64,000 nucleotides of DNA from Cobetia sp. cqz5-12 (GCF_016495405.1 NZ_CP044522.1:3085638-3149637), one strand, 5' to 3'; numbered from the stretch's first letter, positions 8,389 through 18,495 are shown. Program-made: numbers and translations. Notes: a model not told the origin generated them from the sequence alone.

Positions 8389-8841
8389 ATGCTGACATTG
8401 CTCAAGAGCCCCGCCGATCATGTTGTGGCATTACATCTGGACGGCAGTATCGACCAGGCAGCACTCACTCCCGTCATCAAGGAATGCGACGAACGCCTGG
8501 CACGTCACGATCGCATCTCGCTGCTGGTGGAAATCGAGCGCTTCGGGTTGATCACTCCGGCCGCCCTGCTCAATGACATCGGCTATGCCCTGCGCCACCT
8601 GGGAGACTTCGAGCGCGAAGCCATCATCAGCAAGGCAGACTGGCTGCGCCATGTCACCGAGTTCAGCAAGCACCTGGTGCGCTCCATCGAGGTTCGCCAC
8701 TTTTCGCCCGACGAGCGCGAGGCCGCCTATGCCTGGGTTGCCGAACCACCACGCGGTGGCTCTGGTATCGGTGATGGCATTGATAGCCGCCCCACTGGCG
8801 GTGACACCCAGCCCCCAGCTGCGAAACGCCAGCAGGTCTGA
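8389..8841 (+). CDS. SpoIIAA-like (STAS/SEC14-type) protein
   Basis: This small soluble protein of 150 residues matches the SpoIIAA-like family (PF11964). It has an N-terminal strand with HLDGSIDQAALTPVIKE, the middle LLVEIERFGLITPAALLND and the helix KADWLRHVTEFSKHLVRSIEVRHFSPDEREAAYAWV. The last about 28 residues are a disordered Gly/Pro/Ser tail. Family members are widespread in marine bacteria but their function is not established. An AGGAG sequence lies 8 bp before the ATG. It is convergent with the gene at 8886. Confidence 0.8.
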   Translation: MLTLLKSPADHVVALHLDGSIDQAALTPVIKECDERLARHDRISLLVEIERFGLITPAALLNDIGYALRHLGDFEREAIISKADWLRHVTEFSKHLVRSIEVRHFSPDEREAAYAWVAEPPRGGSGIGDGIDSRPTGGDTQPPAAKRQQV

Positions 8842-8869
8842 AGCACCCGCCACTGAGTGAACCACCAAA

Positions 8870-8899
8870 GCACCCTGCCCGCGTCTCATGGCAGGGTGC
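8870..8899. terminator. Hairpin between convergent genes
   Basis: GCACCCTGCC (8870-8879) pairs with GGCAGGGTGC (8890-8899) around a 10-base loop. It overlaps the stop codon of the minus-strand gene. There is no T-run. Confidence 0.5.
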
Positions 8900-10319
8900 G
8901 TGTCAGCACCAATCCTGCCAGCAGCATCGTCCCCATCGCCACTGCCCAGAGCGTCATCGCGCGCTCCACTTGCGGACGCTCTGCACAGCGCAGCAACTGG
9001 AAGACCGTGATCAAGGGCAGCATGTAGCGCGTCTCGATCAGCTCGCGCGTGCAGATCATCAAGGCGAGCATTACCAGCAACAGGCCACCATGCCCCAACC
9101 GCAGCGGTGCTCTCAGCCACCAGAGCGCCATGCTGGTGGTCAGCAACATGGTGACCCACAGCCCCGCCGGGTGCTCCTTGAGCCATAACAGCCAGATATT
9201 GCGGATCGTCCAGCGCTGGAAATTGTAGTCATGCGTCACCTCAAAGCTCACCACCAGCATGACCCACACGCCTGCCAGCGTCCCCAGCAGCAGAAAGCCT
9301 CGCCACGGCCAGTCGCCCTGGGTGCACAGACGGCGCAGCAGATGCCACTGGCGCGGCAAGTCAGCCAACCACAACGGCAGAAACACCACGCCGATCACGC
9401 CCAGGTAATAGCCGAGATTGCCGGTGTGCCAACCGGCCTGATGACGGGTGGTATCGCCCATGGCAATGCCGCCGTTCCAGACGACAAACCCGATGAAGGC
9501 GGTCACCGGAATCACGGCCACCCACCACCAGTGCGCGATCAGGCCCCACCAGACCGAGAGCTGGCGCAATGGCGAGCGCAGCGGTGGCGCCATGCCGACA
9601 GCCTGCGACTGAGCCCCTGATTGCATATGCGTCATGAACAGCAACAGACCACCCCACAGCCCGAGCAGCACGATGCTGTCCTGTCGCAAGCCGAGGCCGG
9701 CCAGGATCAACACCAGCAACGCCAGACGCCGCTCACGCACCAGCGCGACGAGCTGCAGCGCGACCAGCACGATGATCCACGGGTCGGTATACACCAGCGC
9801 CAGATAGGGGAAGATGATCGGCAGCCATAGCCACTGCCAGCTCTGACGATTCGCCTGTTGCTGGGCGTCGCTCTCATCGAGCATGGGGTCCAGGCGCCGA
9901 TAGACGCTCGGCAGCGCCCGCCAGACGATGAATGCCATGGCACTGAACCCCAGCAGAGACAGACCCCGCACCCAGTTCACCGAGGGCATTTCAGGCCAGC
10001 GCCCGGCCATGGCATCACCCGCCAGAGGAAGATTGAGCCACTCCCCCAACGTCTGGAGCGCCATCAGCACCACCGCCATGCTGGCGTGATATAGCGTCAG
10101 GGTGGTCAGCTTGGGGTGCTGGCTCCAGTCGCCGGCGAGAAACTGGCGAATCTGCGCGAAATGCACTCCCTCATCGATGAAAGGGATCGGCAGGCAAAGG
10201 CTCACCAGCCACAGGGAAACGCTCAGGCACGCTCCCAATGCAACCAACGCCAACCCTACCTTCAAGGGCCAACGATGCCTGGCACGCGCGTATCCCATGC
10301 GCTGATCGAGTGACGACAT
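8886..10319 (-). CDS. Polytopic membrane protein resembling ALG10/DIE2 glucosyltransferase
   Basis: This 477-residue protein has about 10-12 hydrophobic segments. Near the N-terminus, after the first membrane segment, it carries IPFIDEGVHFAQIRQFLAG (about residues 45-63) and then HPKLTTLTLYH (about 68-78). These match the luminal acidic loop of ALG10/DIE2, the dolichol-P-glucose-dependent alpha-1,2-glucosyltransferase of eukaryotes (DE-x-FH ... ITTxPGLY). Later segments THDYNFQRWTIRNI and ELIETRYMLPL resemble the C-terminal ALG10 blocks. GT-C-type activity with a polyprenyl-linked sugar donor is therefore inferred, not proven. It stands alone between convergent and divergent neighbours, so its substrate is unknown. 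Confidence 0.7.
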   Translation of the reverse strand: MSSLDQRMGYARARHRWPLKVGLALVALGACLSVSLWLVSLCLPIPFIDEGVHFAQIRQFLAGDWSQHPKLTTLTLYHASMAVVLMALQTLGEWLNLPLAGDAMAGRWPEMPSVNWVRGLSLLGFSAMAFIVWRALPSVYRRLDPMLDESDAQQQANRQSWQWLWLPIIFPYLALVYTDPWIIVLVALQLVALVRERRLALLVLILAGLGLRQDSIVLLGLWGGLLLFMTHMQSGAQSQAVGMAPPLRSPLRQLSVWWGLIAHWWWVAVIPVTAFIGFVVWNGGIAMGDTTRHQAGWHTGNLGYYLGVIGVVFLPLWLADLPRQWHLLRRLCTQGDWPWRGFLLLGTLAGVWVMLVVSFEVTHDYNFQRWTIRNIWLLWLKEHPAGLWVTMLLTTSMALWWLRAPLRLGHGGLLLVMLALMICTRELIETRYMLPLITVFQLLRCAERPQVERAMTLWAVAMGTMLLAGLVLTRTLP

Positions 10320-10585
10320 ATCCTTGTCTCCTTGTCAGACCTCCCCTGAGAAAGCCGTTCACGGCCCTCTCCAAAGGGAAATCCCGTGTCACCAGTATCG
10401 GCAGGCCGGCGCGGATTTTTCCAGTCTGGCCATGCACTTTGCCCCTCCAAGGCTCGCGGCAGTACAATGCGCTCAGTCTGCTTCGTTGATGCGCCTGTAA
10501 AAGGCGTGCCGAAGACCTGCCTGTTCATGCTTCGCGACTGCGAAGCGTACCGATCAAAGCGACAAGTCGAGGGATCGCTGAGCCC

Positions 10586-12316
10586 ATGCGTGCCAGTCAA
10601 CTGCTGATTTCCACTCTCAAGGAAACCCCGTCCGACGCCGAAGTCGTCAGCCACCAGCTGATGCTGCGGGCCGGTTTCATCCGTCGCCTGACCTCCGGCC
10701 TCTACACCTGGATGCCACTGGGCCTGCGCACACTGCGCAAGGTCGAGCGCATCGTGCGTGAAGAGATGGACCGCTCCGGTGCCCAGGAGCTGCTGATGCC
10801 CGCCGTGCAGCCAGCCGAGCTGTGGCAGGAATCCGGTCGCTGGGAGCAGTACGGCCCCGAGCTGCTGCGCCTCGTTGACCGTCACCAGCGCGACTACTGT
10901 GTCGGCCCGACCCACGAGGAAGTCATCACCGACCTCGCGCGTCGTGAGCTGAACAGCTACAAGCAGCTGCCGGCCAACTTCTACCAGGTCCAGACCAAGT
11001 TCCGCGACGAGATTCGTCCGCGCTTCGGTGTGATGCGCTCGCGCGAGTTCGTGATGAAGGATGGTTACTCCTTCCACCTGGGCGAAGAATCCCTGAAAGA
11101 GACCTATCAGGTGATGTACGACACCTACGTGCGCATCTTCACGCGCCTGGGTCTCGACTTCCGTCCCGTCATCGCCGACAACGGCTCCATCGGTGGCACC
11201 GGCTCCCACGAATTCCACGTGCTGGCCGCCTCCGGTGAAGACGCCATCGCCTTCTCCACTGGCTCCGATTTCGCCGCCAACATCGAGAAGTGTGAAGCGC
11301 TGCCGGCACCGCTGGGCGAGACGCCTGAGCGCGCGGCACCGACCCAGGAGATGCAGCTGGTCGACACGCCGAACGCCAAGACCATCGCCGCACTGGTCGA
11401 GCAGCACGGTCTGGACATCGAGAAGACCGTCAAGACGCTGATCGTCAAGGCGGCCGAAGGCGTCGAAGGTGGTCTGATCGCACTGATGGTGCGTGGCGAC
11501 CACGAGCTGAACGAGATCAAGGCCGAGCACCTGCCCCAGGTCGCCGAGCCGCTGACCATGGCCAGCGACGAAGAAGTGCGTGCCGCCGTCGGTGCCGGCT
11601 TCGGCTCCCTCGGCCCGGTCGGCCTCGAGATGCCGATCATCATCGACCGCAGCGTCGCCCTGATGAGCGATTTCGGTGCCGGTGCCAACATCGAAGGCAA
11701 GCACCACTTCGGCCTCAACTGGGAGCGCGACCTGCCACTGCCGGAAATCGCCGACATCCGCAACGTCGTCGCCGGTGATCCGTCGCCGGATGGCCAGGGC
11801 GTGATCGACATCGCGCGCGGTATCGAGGTGGGTCATATCTTCCAGCTCGGCACCAAGTACTCCGAAGCCATGAACGCCACCGTGCTCGACGAGAACGGCA
11901 AGGCACAGCCGCTGTCCATGGGCTGCTACGGTATCGGCGTGACCCGCGTGGTCGCCGCCGCCATCGAGCAGGGCAACGACAAGGGCGGCATCGTGCTGCC
12001 GGAAGCCATCGCGCCCTTCCAGGTCGCCATCGTGCCGATGAATGCTCACAAGTCCGTGCGTGTCAGCGAGACGGCCGAGCGTGTCTATCAGGAGCTGACC
12101 GCTGCCGGTTACGACGTGCTGCTGGATGATCGTGATCTGCGCCCGGGCAACAAGTTCGCCGACGGCGAGCTGCTGGGCATTCCGCACCGCCTGGTGATCG
12201 GTGATCGCGGTCTCGACAATGGCGAGTACGAGTACAAGGGTCGCACCGATGCGGAAGCGACCATGATCGCCGTCGACAGCCTGCTGGACTTCCTGGCCGA
12301 GCGCAGCGCTAGCTGA
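10586..12316 (+). CDS. proS: Prolyl-tRNA synthetase
   Basis: This is the cytoplasmic class II synthetase that charges tRNA-Pro. The 576-residue length and the long insertion between motifs 2 and 3 (about residues 225-400) fit the bacterial-type ProS with an editing (INS/YbaK-like) domain. Visible blocks are [13 protein letters not shown] at the start, [31 protein letters not shown] (motif 2) and [19 protein letters not shown] (motif 3), followed by the anticodon-binding domain. GAGGGA lies about 11 bp upstream of the ATG. A strong terminator follows. A 686-codon open frame on the opposite strand is a codon-bias shadow. Confidence 0.97.
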   Translation: MRASQLLISTLKETPSDAEVVSHQLMLRAGFIRRLTSGLYTWMPLGLRTLRKVERIVREEMDRSGAQELLMPAVQPAELWQESGRWEQYGPELLRLVDRHQRDYCVGPTHEEVITDLARRELNSYKQLPANFYQVQTKFRDEIRPRFGVMRSREFVMKDGYSFHLGEESLKETYQVMYDTYVRIFTRLGLDFRPVIADNGSIGGTGSHEFHVLAASGEDAIAFSTGSDFAANIEKCEALPAPLGETPERAAPTQEMQLVDTPNAKTIAALVEQHGLDIEKTVKTLIVKAAEGVEGGLIALMVRGDHELNEIKAEHLPQVAEPLTMASDEEVRAAVGAGFGSLGPVGLEMPIIIDRSVALMSDFGAGANIEGKHHFGLNWERDLPLPEIADIRNVVAGDPSPDGQGVIDIARGIEVGHIFQLGTKYSEAMNATVLDENGKAQPLSMGCYGIGVTRVVAAAIEQGNDKGGIVLPEAIAPFQVAIVPMNAHKSVRVSETAERVYQELTAAGYDVLLDDRDLRPGNKFADGELLGIPHRLVIGDRGLDNGEYEYKGRTDAEATMIAVDSLLDFLAERSAS

Positions 12317-12368
12317 ACTCAAGCAGCCTGAGCCACTCGCTCACGGCTGACGCCATCGCAGCACCCAG

Positions 12369-12410
12369 GACAGCCCGCCCCTCTTCTTGAGGGGCGGGCT
12401 GTCTCGTTTT
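12369..12410 (+). terminator. Terminator after proS
   Basis: GACAGCCCGCCCCTC (12369-12383) pairs perfectly with GAGGGGCGGGCTGTC (12389-12403), followed by TCGTTTT. Confidence 0.92.
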
Positions 12411-12467
12411 AGGCCTTCACTTGACACCCCATTACCGTCAACGCCGCGGTAACGGCATAATGGCGCC

Positions 12468-13424
12468 ATGACTGATACGCAGGGACTGCGCATGACCATC
12501 TCATCGACTTCCCCTTCAGTGCCGCCCGTGAAAGGCGCTGAAGGAGATACATCACACCGCCGTCTGCGCCCGTGGCTGGCCGCTGTTCTGTTGACGTTCG
12601 GCGCCGCGTCTGCCGGATTGACAAGCCCCCCGGTGCAGGCCGCCGCCGCGATCCCCGAGCACGGACTGTCGCCGGGGCTGCGTGACAGCCTGCGCGAAGC
12701 CCTGGCCGAGCCCGAGGCCTTCGAGGACCCCATCGATGCCCTGCATTGGGTATTGAGCATGCAGCAGCGTCTGGAACGCTACATGCCGGACCGAGCTGCG
12801 CGTATCGACCTGCTGCGCAAGGTACGCCGCGAAGCCACACGCACAGGTCTGGCACCGGAGCTGATCCTGTCCGTCATCCAGGTCGAGAGCGCCTTCAAAC
12901 CCACCGCGGTCTCCCACGCCGGGGCGCGCGGCCTGATGCAGGTCATGCCGTTCTGGAAGCGTGAGATCGGCGAGCCCAGTGACGATCTGCTCGATCAGGA
13001 CACCAGCCTGCGTTACGGCGCCACCATCCTTGCCCACTATCTCAAACGCGAGAAAGGCGACATCACCGATGCGCTGGCGCGCTACAACGGCAGCCTCGGC
13101 AAGACCTGGTACCCGGAGCGGGTGATGCGTGCCTGGACAACCCGCTGGTGGTATCAAGCGCCGGCGCCCTTCGTCGCCGAACGCTCGCCCGAAGGCCTTG
13201 CCGACACCACCGACGAAGATCTTGCCAAAACTGCCAACGAAGGTGCGTCACGCCGCACCGAGGCCAGCAACACTGAGCCCGGCCTCGAACAAAGTGGTGG
13301 TGTTGAGCAAGGTGAGGGTATCGAGCAACATACCGGCGCTGCGCAAGGCCAGGAGCCGCTCGCTGCCGAAGATACCTTCGACGGCCCTGCCAACCGCTCG
13401 CTGGCCGCCGGTGGCAGTCCCTGA
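12468..13424 (+). CDS. Lytic transglycosylase (SLT domain)
   Basis: This 318-residue exported murein lytic transglycosylase cleaves the glycan strand of peptidoglycan. A basic stretch plus hydrophobic segment (LRPWLAAVLLTFGAASAGLT) acts as signal sequence or anchor. The SLT domain (about residues 115-235) has catalytic Glu140 in ILSVIQVESAF, then the family blocks SHAGARGLMQVMP and ALARYNGS. The last about 80 residues are a Glu/Gln/Gly-rich disordered tail. ATGs at 12468 and 12492 are both possible starts. It is convergent with pckA, sharing a terminator. Confidence 0.9.
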   Translation: MTDTQGLRMTISSTSPSVPPVKGAEGDTSHRRLRPWLAAVLLTFGAASAGLTSPPVQAAAAIPEHGLSPGLRDSLREALAEPEAFEDPIDALHWVLSMQQRLERYMPDRAARIDLLRKVRREATRTGLAPELILSVIQVESAFKPTAVSHAGARGLMQVMPFWKREIGEPSDDLLDQDTSLRYGATILAHYLKREKGDITDALARYNGSLGKTWYPERVMRAWTTRWWYQAPAPFVAERSPEGLADTTDEDLAKTANEGASRRTEASNTEPGLEQSGGVEQGEGIEQHTGAAQGQEPLAAEDTFDGPANRSLAAGGSP

Positions 13425-13487
13425 CAACCCTGACACGCCCGAAAGCAGGTGATGACGGCAGCTGTCGACGAGAAAAGCAGCAGACAC

Positions 13488-13525
13488 GAAAAAGCCTCGC
13501 CCGGAACACCGGGCGAGGCTTCTTG
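13488..13525. terminator. Bidirectional terminator between SLT gene and pckA
   Basis: The stem AAGCCTCGCCCGG/CCGGGCGAGGCTT has a four-base loop. It lies between two convergent genes and is flanked by A5 on the left and TTCTTG on the right. Confidence 0.88.
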
Positions 13526-13555
13526 CTTACCGCTTGCGATCAATCCCGCTGATCG

Positions 13556-15115
13556 TCAGACCAGAGTCGGGCCTGCCGCGATGATCGCCTCATCCACGCC
13601 GGCGAACTTCTTGAAGTTCTCGACGAACTTGGCTGACAGGTCACGCGCCTTGCTGTCGTAAGCGGCGCGGTCTTCCCAGGTCTCACGCGGATCGAGCAGG
13701 CTGGAGTCGACGCCCGGCACGCGCACCGGCACATCCAGGTTGAGCACGTCGATGTGACGCGTCTCGATATCTGCCAGCGCACCGTTCTGGATCGCGCTGA
13801 TGATGCCGCGCGTGGTCGGGATGGAGAAGCGTGAGCCGCCCTCACCGTAGGAGCCACCGGTCCAGCCGGTGTTGACCAGGTAGACGCGTGAGCCGAACGC
13901 CTCGATGCGCTTGATCAGCAGGTCGGCGTATTCACGTGCCGGACGCGGGAAGAACGGCGCGCCGAAGCAGGTGGAGAAGGTGGCTTCGAGACCGGCGGTG
14001 GAGCCCATCTCGGTGGAGCCGACCTTGGCGGTGTAGCCGGACAGGAAGTGATAGGCAGCAGCCTGCTTGCTGAGCACGGACACCGGCGGCAACACGCCGG
14101 ACATGTCGCAGGTCAGGAAGACGATGGCATTCGGCTCGCCGGCACGGTTTTCCGGCACGCGCTTCTCGATGTGCTCCAGCGGGTAGGCGGCACGCGAGTT
14201 CTGGCTCAGACGGTCATCGCCGTAATCGGCGCCACGACGGTCATCCAGCACCACGTTTTCCAGCACGGCACCGAACTTGATCGCGTTCCAGATCACCGGC
14301 TCGTTCTTCTCGGACAGGTCGATGCACTTGGCGTAGCAGCCGCCTTCGATGTTGAAGACGGTGCCTTCGCCCCAGCCATGCTCGTCATCACCGATCAGGT
14401 AACGCGCCGGGTCGGCGGACAGGGTGGTCTTGCCGGTGCCGGACAGGCCGAAGAACAGCGTGGTCTCGCCGTCATCACCGACGTTGGCGGAGCAGTGCAT
14501 CGGCAGCACGTCCTTTTCCGGTAGCAGGAAGTTCTGCACCGAGAACATGGCCTTCTTCATCTCACCGGCATAACGCATGCCCGCCAGCAGGACGCGACGA
14601 CGCGCGAAGTTGATCAGCACGACGCCGTCGGAGTTGGTGCCATCACGCTCAGGCTCGCAGGTGAAATGCGGCGCGTTGAGGATGGTCCACTCGCTCTTGT
14701 CCTTGGCATTGAAGCTGTCCGGACGCACGAACATGGTACGCGCGAACAGGTTGTGCCAGGCCGTCTCGGTAGTCACGCGGATCGGCAGGTAGTGCTCGAG
14801 GTCTGCACCGACATGCAGCTCGGAGACGAAGCTGTCGCGCTCGCCGAGATAGTCCTCGACGCGCTCCCACAGGGCGTCGAAACGCTCCGGGCTGAACGGG
14901 CGATTGACGCTGCCCCAGTCGATGGCGTCCGAGGTGGACGGCTCGTCGACGATGAAGCGGTCGTTCGGGGAGCGTCCGCTACGCGCTCCCGTCTCCACGA
15001 CCAGCGCGCCGTTGTCGGCCAGACGTCCTTCGCCGCGAGCCACTGCCAGCTCGATCAGCTCTGCGCTGCTGAGATTGGTGTGAGTGGTCACCGCACTGTC
15101 TTGATGCTTGCTCAT
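13556..15115 (-). CDS. pckA: Phosphoenolpyruvate carboxykinase (ATP)
   Basis: PckA catalyses oxaloacetate + ATP to phosphoenolpyruvate + CO2 + ADP, the entry to gluconeogenesis. The 519-residue protein contains [12 protein letters not shown] near the N-terminus, the P-loop [13 protein letters not shown], the kinase-2-type block DDEHGWG, and [21 protein letters not shown] in the C-terminal half. The ATP-type assignment follows from this architecture. The gene lies 309 bp downstream of hslO on the same strand, like the yrfG-hslR-hslO-pckA neighbourhood of enterobacteria. The gap contains two inverted repeats, so it is probably transcribed independently. Confidence 0.96.
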   Translation of the reverse strand: MSKHQDSAVTTHTNLSSAELIELAVARGEGRLADNGALVVETGARSGRSPNDRFIVDEPSTSDAIDWGSVNRPFSPERFDALWERVEDYLGERDSFVSELHVGADLEHYLPIRVTTETAWHNLFARTMFVRPDSFNAKDKSEWTILNAPHFTCEPERDGTNSDGVVLINFARRRVLLAGMRYAGEMKKAMFSVQNFLLPEKDVLPMHCSANVGDDGETTLFFGLSGTGKTTLSADPARYLIGDDEHGWGEGTVFNIEGGCYAKCIDLSEKNEPVIWNAIKFGAVLENVVLDDRRGADYGDDRLSQNSRAAYPLEHIEKRVPENRAGEPNAIVFLTCDMSGVLPPVSVLSKQAAAYHFLSGYTAKVGSTEMGSTAGLEATFSTCFGAPFFPRPAREYADLLIKRIEAFGSRVYLVNTGWTGGSYGEGGSRFSIPTTRGIISAIQNGALADIETRHIDVLNLDVPVRVPGVDSSLLDPRETWEDRAAYDSKARDLSAKFVENFKKFAGVDEAIIAAGPTLV

Positions 15116-15255
15116 TCGCGTCTCCGCGGCTCAGGGCCGCCCTCTCTCTTGATGGCTGAAGCCAGATGCCCGAGGTACATGCCACAGGCTTATTTTGTGA
15201 TCGATCGTTGCTGCCCGATCGCGCATGACGGCATGCCATGACACCGTCGATACCA

Positions 15256-15284
15256 CCAGCACAGGGCATCCGGCCCTGTGCTGG
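15256..15284. repeat. Inverted repeat in pckA leader region
   Basis: A 12-bp perfect stem, CCAGCACAGGGC (15256-15267) with GCCCTGTGCTGG (15273-15284), has a 5-base loop. It may be the 3' end of the hslO transcript or a leader hairpin of pckA; no T-run. Confidence 0.55.
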
Positions 15285-15351
15285 CAAGGCATTATGGCAA
15301 AAAGGGTGTCGGGCGGAAACGCCCATTGTTGCAACACTTTGGCGCAGGCGC

Positions 15352-15370
15352 CGTCGTCTGACGGACGACG
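15352..15370 (-). repeat. Short inverted repeat downstream of hslO
   Basis: CGTCGTC (15352-15358) pairs with GACGACG (15364-15370), about 55 bp past the hslO stop. It is a possible weak terminator. Confidence 0.4.
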
Positions 15371-15424
15371 ATATGTCAGACAATCATCATCCCCGTGGCC
15401 AGTCGTCGGCGCGTCGGAAAATGC

Positions 15425-16354
15425 TCAATGCACGACGGGGCTTTCGGCGTCAGGATCCTCGATGATCGCTTCCACTTCCGCGGCACTGAAGGAATAGCGG
15501 GTATGGCAGAAGTGACACTGGGTGGCCAGCTCGCCCTGCTCGGCGACGATCTGACGCAACTCGTCGGCGGCGATGCTGTGCAGGGCGGCGCCCAGACGCT
15601 CGCGCGAACAGGTGCAGCCGAAACGCAGCGCCTTGGGCTCATAGATGCGCACGGTTTCTTCGTGATAGAGACGATGCAACACTTCCTGCTGATCCAGCGT
15701 CAGCAGCTCCTCGGCCTTGAGGGTCTCGGCCAGGTGCACGACGCGCTCCCAGGCATCCGGGTCCTTGTTGGCGTCATCGTTGGGCAGCTGCTGCAGCATC
15801 ACGCCGCCAGTGCGCTTGCCATCGGCCATCAGCCACAGCCGGGTCGGCAGCTGCTCTGACTGGCTGAAGTAGCTCTCCAGGCAGCCGGCGAGGCTGTCCT
15901 GATCGATGGCCACGATGCCCTGATAGCGCTTGCCTTCACGCGGGTCGAGGGTGATCACGATCTGACCCTGGCCAACCAGCTCCTGCAGGCTGGACTCTTC
16001 CGTCGGCAACACCGCTTCATCGCTGAGGCGTGCGATGGCGCGCAGCTCGCCGCCGGGGTTCGACTCGGCCATCAGCTGGCGCACGATACCGGTACCGCGC
16101 ACTTCCAGCGTCATGGTGCCATCGAGCTTGATGGTCTCGGTCAGCAGCGCCACGGCCGCCAGCATCTCACCCAGCTGGCGCGAGATGGCCTGCGGGTAGG
16201 AGTGACGATCGAGCACCTCGGCGTAGGCCTTGTCGAGTGTGACGATCTCGCCACGCACGTTGGTGGCATCGAACAGGAAGCGCTGGATCTGATCGAAGCT
16301 CGGCGCGGCCGCATCGTCAGTGGAATGGGAGTCTTGCATGTCGTGTTCGCTCAT
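15425..16354 (-). CDS. hslO: Hsp33 redox-regulated holdase chaperone
   Basis: Hsp33 is a cytoplasmic chaperone switched on by oxidation when its zinc-binding cysteines form disulfides. The 309-residue protein has the full C-terminal cysteine set, CTC followed about 30 residues later by CHFC. The N-terminal domain contains [19 protein letters not shown], and YRGTGIV-type folding blocks follow. The start [14 protein letters not shown] at 16354 gives a short acidic leader. It is the last gene of the yrfG-hslR-hslO unit, 138 bp after hslR. Confidence 0.95.
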   Translation of the reverse strand: MSEHDMQDSHSTDDAAAPSFDQIQRFLFDATNVRGEIVTLDKAYAEVLDRHSYPQAISRQLGEMLAAVALLTETIKLDGTMTLEVRGTGIVRQLMAESNPGGELRAIARLSDEAVLPTEESSLQELVGQGQIVITLDPREGKRYQGIVAIDQDSLAGCLESYFSQSEQLPTRLWLMADGKRTGGVMLQQLPNDDANKDPDAWERVVHLAETLKAEELLTLDQQEVLHRLYHEETVRIYEPKALRFGCTCSRERLGAALHSIAADELRQIVAEQGELATQCHFCHTRYSFSAAEVEAIIEDPDAESPVVH

Positions 16355-16492
16355 TGAGGGACCTCAAGGCAGGCGTGAAGGGAGAGCGCACAAGCGCCCC
16401 ACGTCAGGCCGCCAACAACGATGTGCTGACACACATCGGCATGGAAATTGTGCCGGTCGGTGCCAAGGCACCCGGCGGTGACTCGCGCTGGT

Positions 16493-16885
16493 TCAGCTAT
16501 CGGCATCCTGGCGCTGGAAGCGATGGATGTTGCGACGCTGTTTCTTGTCAGGACGGCCGGGAGGAGGCGTCATGCCCTGATTGCCGAGGCGACGCGTCTC
16601 GGCCTCACGCTCACGGCGCTCGCGGGACTCCTGCGTCTCCTGATAGAGCTTCTGGGCCTCGGGCGCGCCACGGCGCTGGTCGCTGAGGGCGAGCACCTCG
16701 ACGACGAGGCGATCCCAGCCCTGCGGCACCTCGATCACGGCGCCGACCTCGACGGTCTTGGAGGTTTTCACCTTGCCGCCGTTGTACTGGATCTTGCCGC
16801 CTTCGATGGCCTTCTTGGCCATGCCACGCGTCTTGAAGAAGCGCGCCGCCCACAACCACTTGTCGATACGTACCTGATCGCTCAT
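16493..16885 (-). CDS. hslR: Hsp15 ribosome-associated heat shock protein
   Basis: Hsp15 is an S4-domain RNA-binding protein that recycles stalled 50S subunits still carrying nascent peptidyl-tRNA. The 130-residue protein begins with VRIDKWLWAARFFKTRGMAKKAIEGG, the S4 fold, and ends with a charged basic/acidic tail (QESRERREREAE, KKQRRNIHRF). Its start codon overlaps the yrfG stop by 4 bp (ATGA), showing translational coupling. The neighbours yrfG and hslO match the enterobacterial operon. Confidence 0.94.
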   Translation of the reverse strand: MSDQVRIDKWLWAARFFKTRGMAKKAIEGGKIQYNGGKVKTSKTVEVGAVIEVPQGWDRLVVEVLALSDQRRGAPEAQKLYQETQESRERREREAETRRLGNQGMTPPPGRPDKKQRRNIHRFQRQDADS

Positions 16886-17592
16886 GACGCCTCCTTGCCC
16901 TCCCCGTCGCTCGAGGCTCCGGCATTGGCCACCTCAGAGCCCGCACCCTCGGTCAGCTCCGCAAAGCCGTCCAGGCCGTGCACACGCTCGAAATCACGCG
17001 CAGGGCGTTTCGAATCCGGCTGTCGCACGCCCAGCAGATGGGCAATGCCATAGGTGTGGGCACTTTCCAGCACCTGGGGATTGTCATCGATGAACAGGGT
17101 ACGCGCCGGATCGAAGGGCTCGATCTCGTTGAGCTTGTGCCAGAAGGCCTGCTCTTCCTTGGCGTGGCCCAGATCCGCGGACGACACCACGGCGTCGAAG
17201 TAGTCGCCCATGCCGGTCAGCGCGAACTTGAGATCGATGCCATGACGGTCGGCGTTGGTCGCCAGCACCACGCGTTGCGGCTGATCGCGCAGCCAGGCGA
17301 GGAAGTCCTCGGCCTCATGGCGATAGCCGATCAGATGCTGCACTTCACGCTTCAGGGCGACGACGTCGAGCTCGAGCTCACGGCTCCAGTAATCGAGGCT
17401 GTACCAGTTGAGCGTGCCGGACTCGCTGATGATGCGCGCCTTGAGATCGGCCTGCAGCGCCTCATCGAGGCGGTGCAGCTCGCAATAGCGCCTGGGCAGG
17501 TGTTCGAGCCAGAAGTGGCTGTCGAAGTGAAGGTCAAGCAGAGTGCCGTCCATGTCCAACAGCACGGTGTCGATAGTGTTCCAGTCAAGCAT
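16882..17592 (-). CDS. yrfG: HAD-family GMP/IMP nucleotidase
   Basis: This 236-residue HAD hydrolase corresponds to YrfG, which dephosphorylates purine nucleoside monophosphates. The nucleophile Asp13 and acid/base Asp15 are in LLDMDGTLLDL. Motif II is in VVLATNADRHG, and motif IV is in TLFIDDNPQVLESA. The helical cap (EHLPRRYCELH ... LNWYSLDYWSREL) is typical of YrfG. The last about 25 residues are a disordered acidic tail. It is the first gene of the yrfG-hslR-hslO operon and is divergent from nudE, as in enterobacteria. Confidence 0.9.
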   Translation of the reverse strand: MLDWNTIDTVLLDMDGTLLDLHFDSHFWLEHLPRRYCELHRLDEALQADLKARIISESGTLNWYSLDYWSRELELDVVALKREVQHLIGYRHEAEDFLAWLRDQPQRVVLATNADRHGIDLKFALTGMGDYFDAVVSSADLGHAKEEQAFWHKLNEIEPFDPARTLFIDDNPQVLESAHTYGIAHLLGVRQPDSKRPARDFERVHGLDGFAELTEGAGSEVANAGASSDGEGKEAS

Positions 17593-17760
17593 CGGGTTCT
17601 GTCAGCCAGAGGGAAATTTGGCCTCATAGTGTAAAGCATGGCCCACGGGCGCGCATGTGCAACGAGGGGTGATGGCGGCTTGTGATTGCCCCGCTCGCGG
17701 CGGCCTGCCACGATGAGCGACAGTGTTCTCTCTTCTCACACTGCCTCGCGAGGACTTGCG

Positions 17761-18390
17761 ATGGATGATGCGCCAGATACCGTTCACCCGACCATGAGTC
17801 ATGCAGGCGACAGCCACACGCTGACGCCACCGCGGATCGACTCACGCCACGAGGTCGCCCGCTCGCGCCTGTTCGCCGTCGAAGCGCTGGAATTGACCTT
17901 CTCCAATGGCGCCACCCGCAGCTTCGAGCGCCTCAAGAGCGGCGGTCATGGCGCGGTGATGATCGTCGCCATGCCCGACCCCGACCATGTGCTGCTGATC
18001 CGCGAATATGCCGCTGGCCCTGAGCAATATGTGCTGACCCTGCCCAAGGGGCTGATCGACCCGGGCGAGGACCCGGTGACCGCCGCCAATCGCGAATTGA
18101 TGGAAGAATGTGGCTATGGCGCACACAACATCGAACCCCTGGCCGAACTGAGCCTGGCGCCCAACTACATGGATCACCGCATGAACGTGATGCTGGCGCG
18201 CGATCTGTTCGAAAAGCGCCTGCCGGGGGATGAGCCGGAACCGCTGGTCGTCGAGCGCCACCGCCTCGATGAACTGCCGGCGCTGCTGGCACGCGAGGAC
18301 TTCCACGAGGCACGCGCGATCGCGGCGCTGTTCATGGCACGCGAACGCCTGCTGGCCGGGGAAGACACCTACAGCCCGCGCTGGTGGTAA
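17761..18390 (+). CDS. nudE: ADP compounds hydrolase NudE (Nudix)
   Basis: NudE hydrolyses ADP-ribose, NADH and diadenosine compounds. The 209-residue protein has the complete Nudix box GLIDPGEDPVTAANRELMEE (Gx5Ex7REUxEExGU), about residues 99-121. The upstream part (HEVARSRLFAVEALELTFSNG) and the C-terminal EARAIAALFMARERL fit NudE. I chose the ATG at 17761 because GAGGA lies 6 bp upstream; an in-frame ATG at 17686 would add 25 residues without a better site. It is divergent from yrfG with a 168-bp intergenic region that should hold both promoters. Confidence 0.92.
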   Translation: MDDAPDTVHPTMSHAGDSHTLTPPRIDSRHEVARSRLFAVEALELTFSNGATRSFERLKSGGHGAVMIVAMPDPDHVLLIREYAAGPEQYVLTLPKGLIDPGEDPVTAANRELMEECGYGAHNIEPLAELSLAPNYMDHRMNVMLARDLFEKRLPGDEPEPLVVERHRLDELPALLAREDFHEARAIAALFMARERLLAGEDTYSPRWW

Positions 18391-18495
18391 GGGCTTGATG
18401 GCAGGCACCGATGACAGGTACTGGCCTCAAGTATCCAAGAGCCCAGCCCACCTCATTCCCGCCCTGAACTCCCTGCCTTTTCATGCTTCACTACG

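Larger units (their letters stand above)
15116..15424 (-). other. pckA upstream region
   Basis: This 309-bp gene-free region between hslO and pckA holds two hairpins, entered separately, and an AT-rich patch near 15190 (CTTATTTTGTGATCGATCG). It presumably carries the pckA promoter; I cannot pick a clear -35/-10 pair. Confidence 0.5.

Noticed and set aside
10262..12322. A 686-codon open frame on the minus strand opposite proS
   Set aside because: The proS frame is unmistakable on the plus strand. The antisense frame is a by-product of high GC and third-position bias and has low-complexity composition with no family features.
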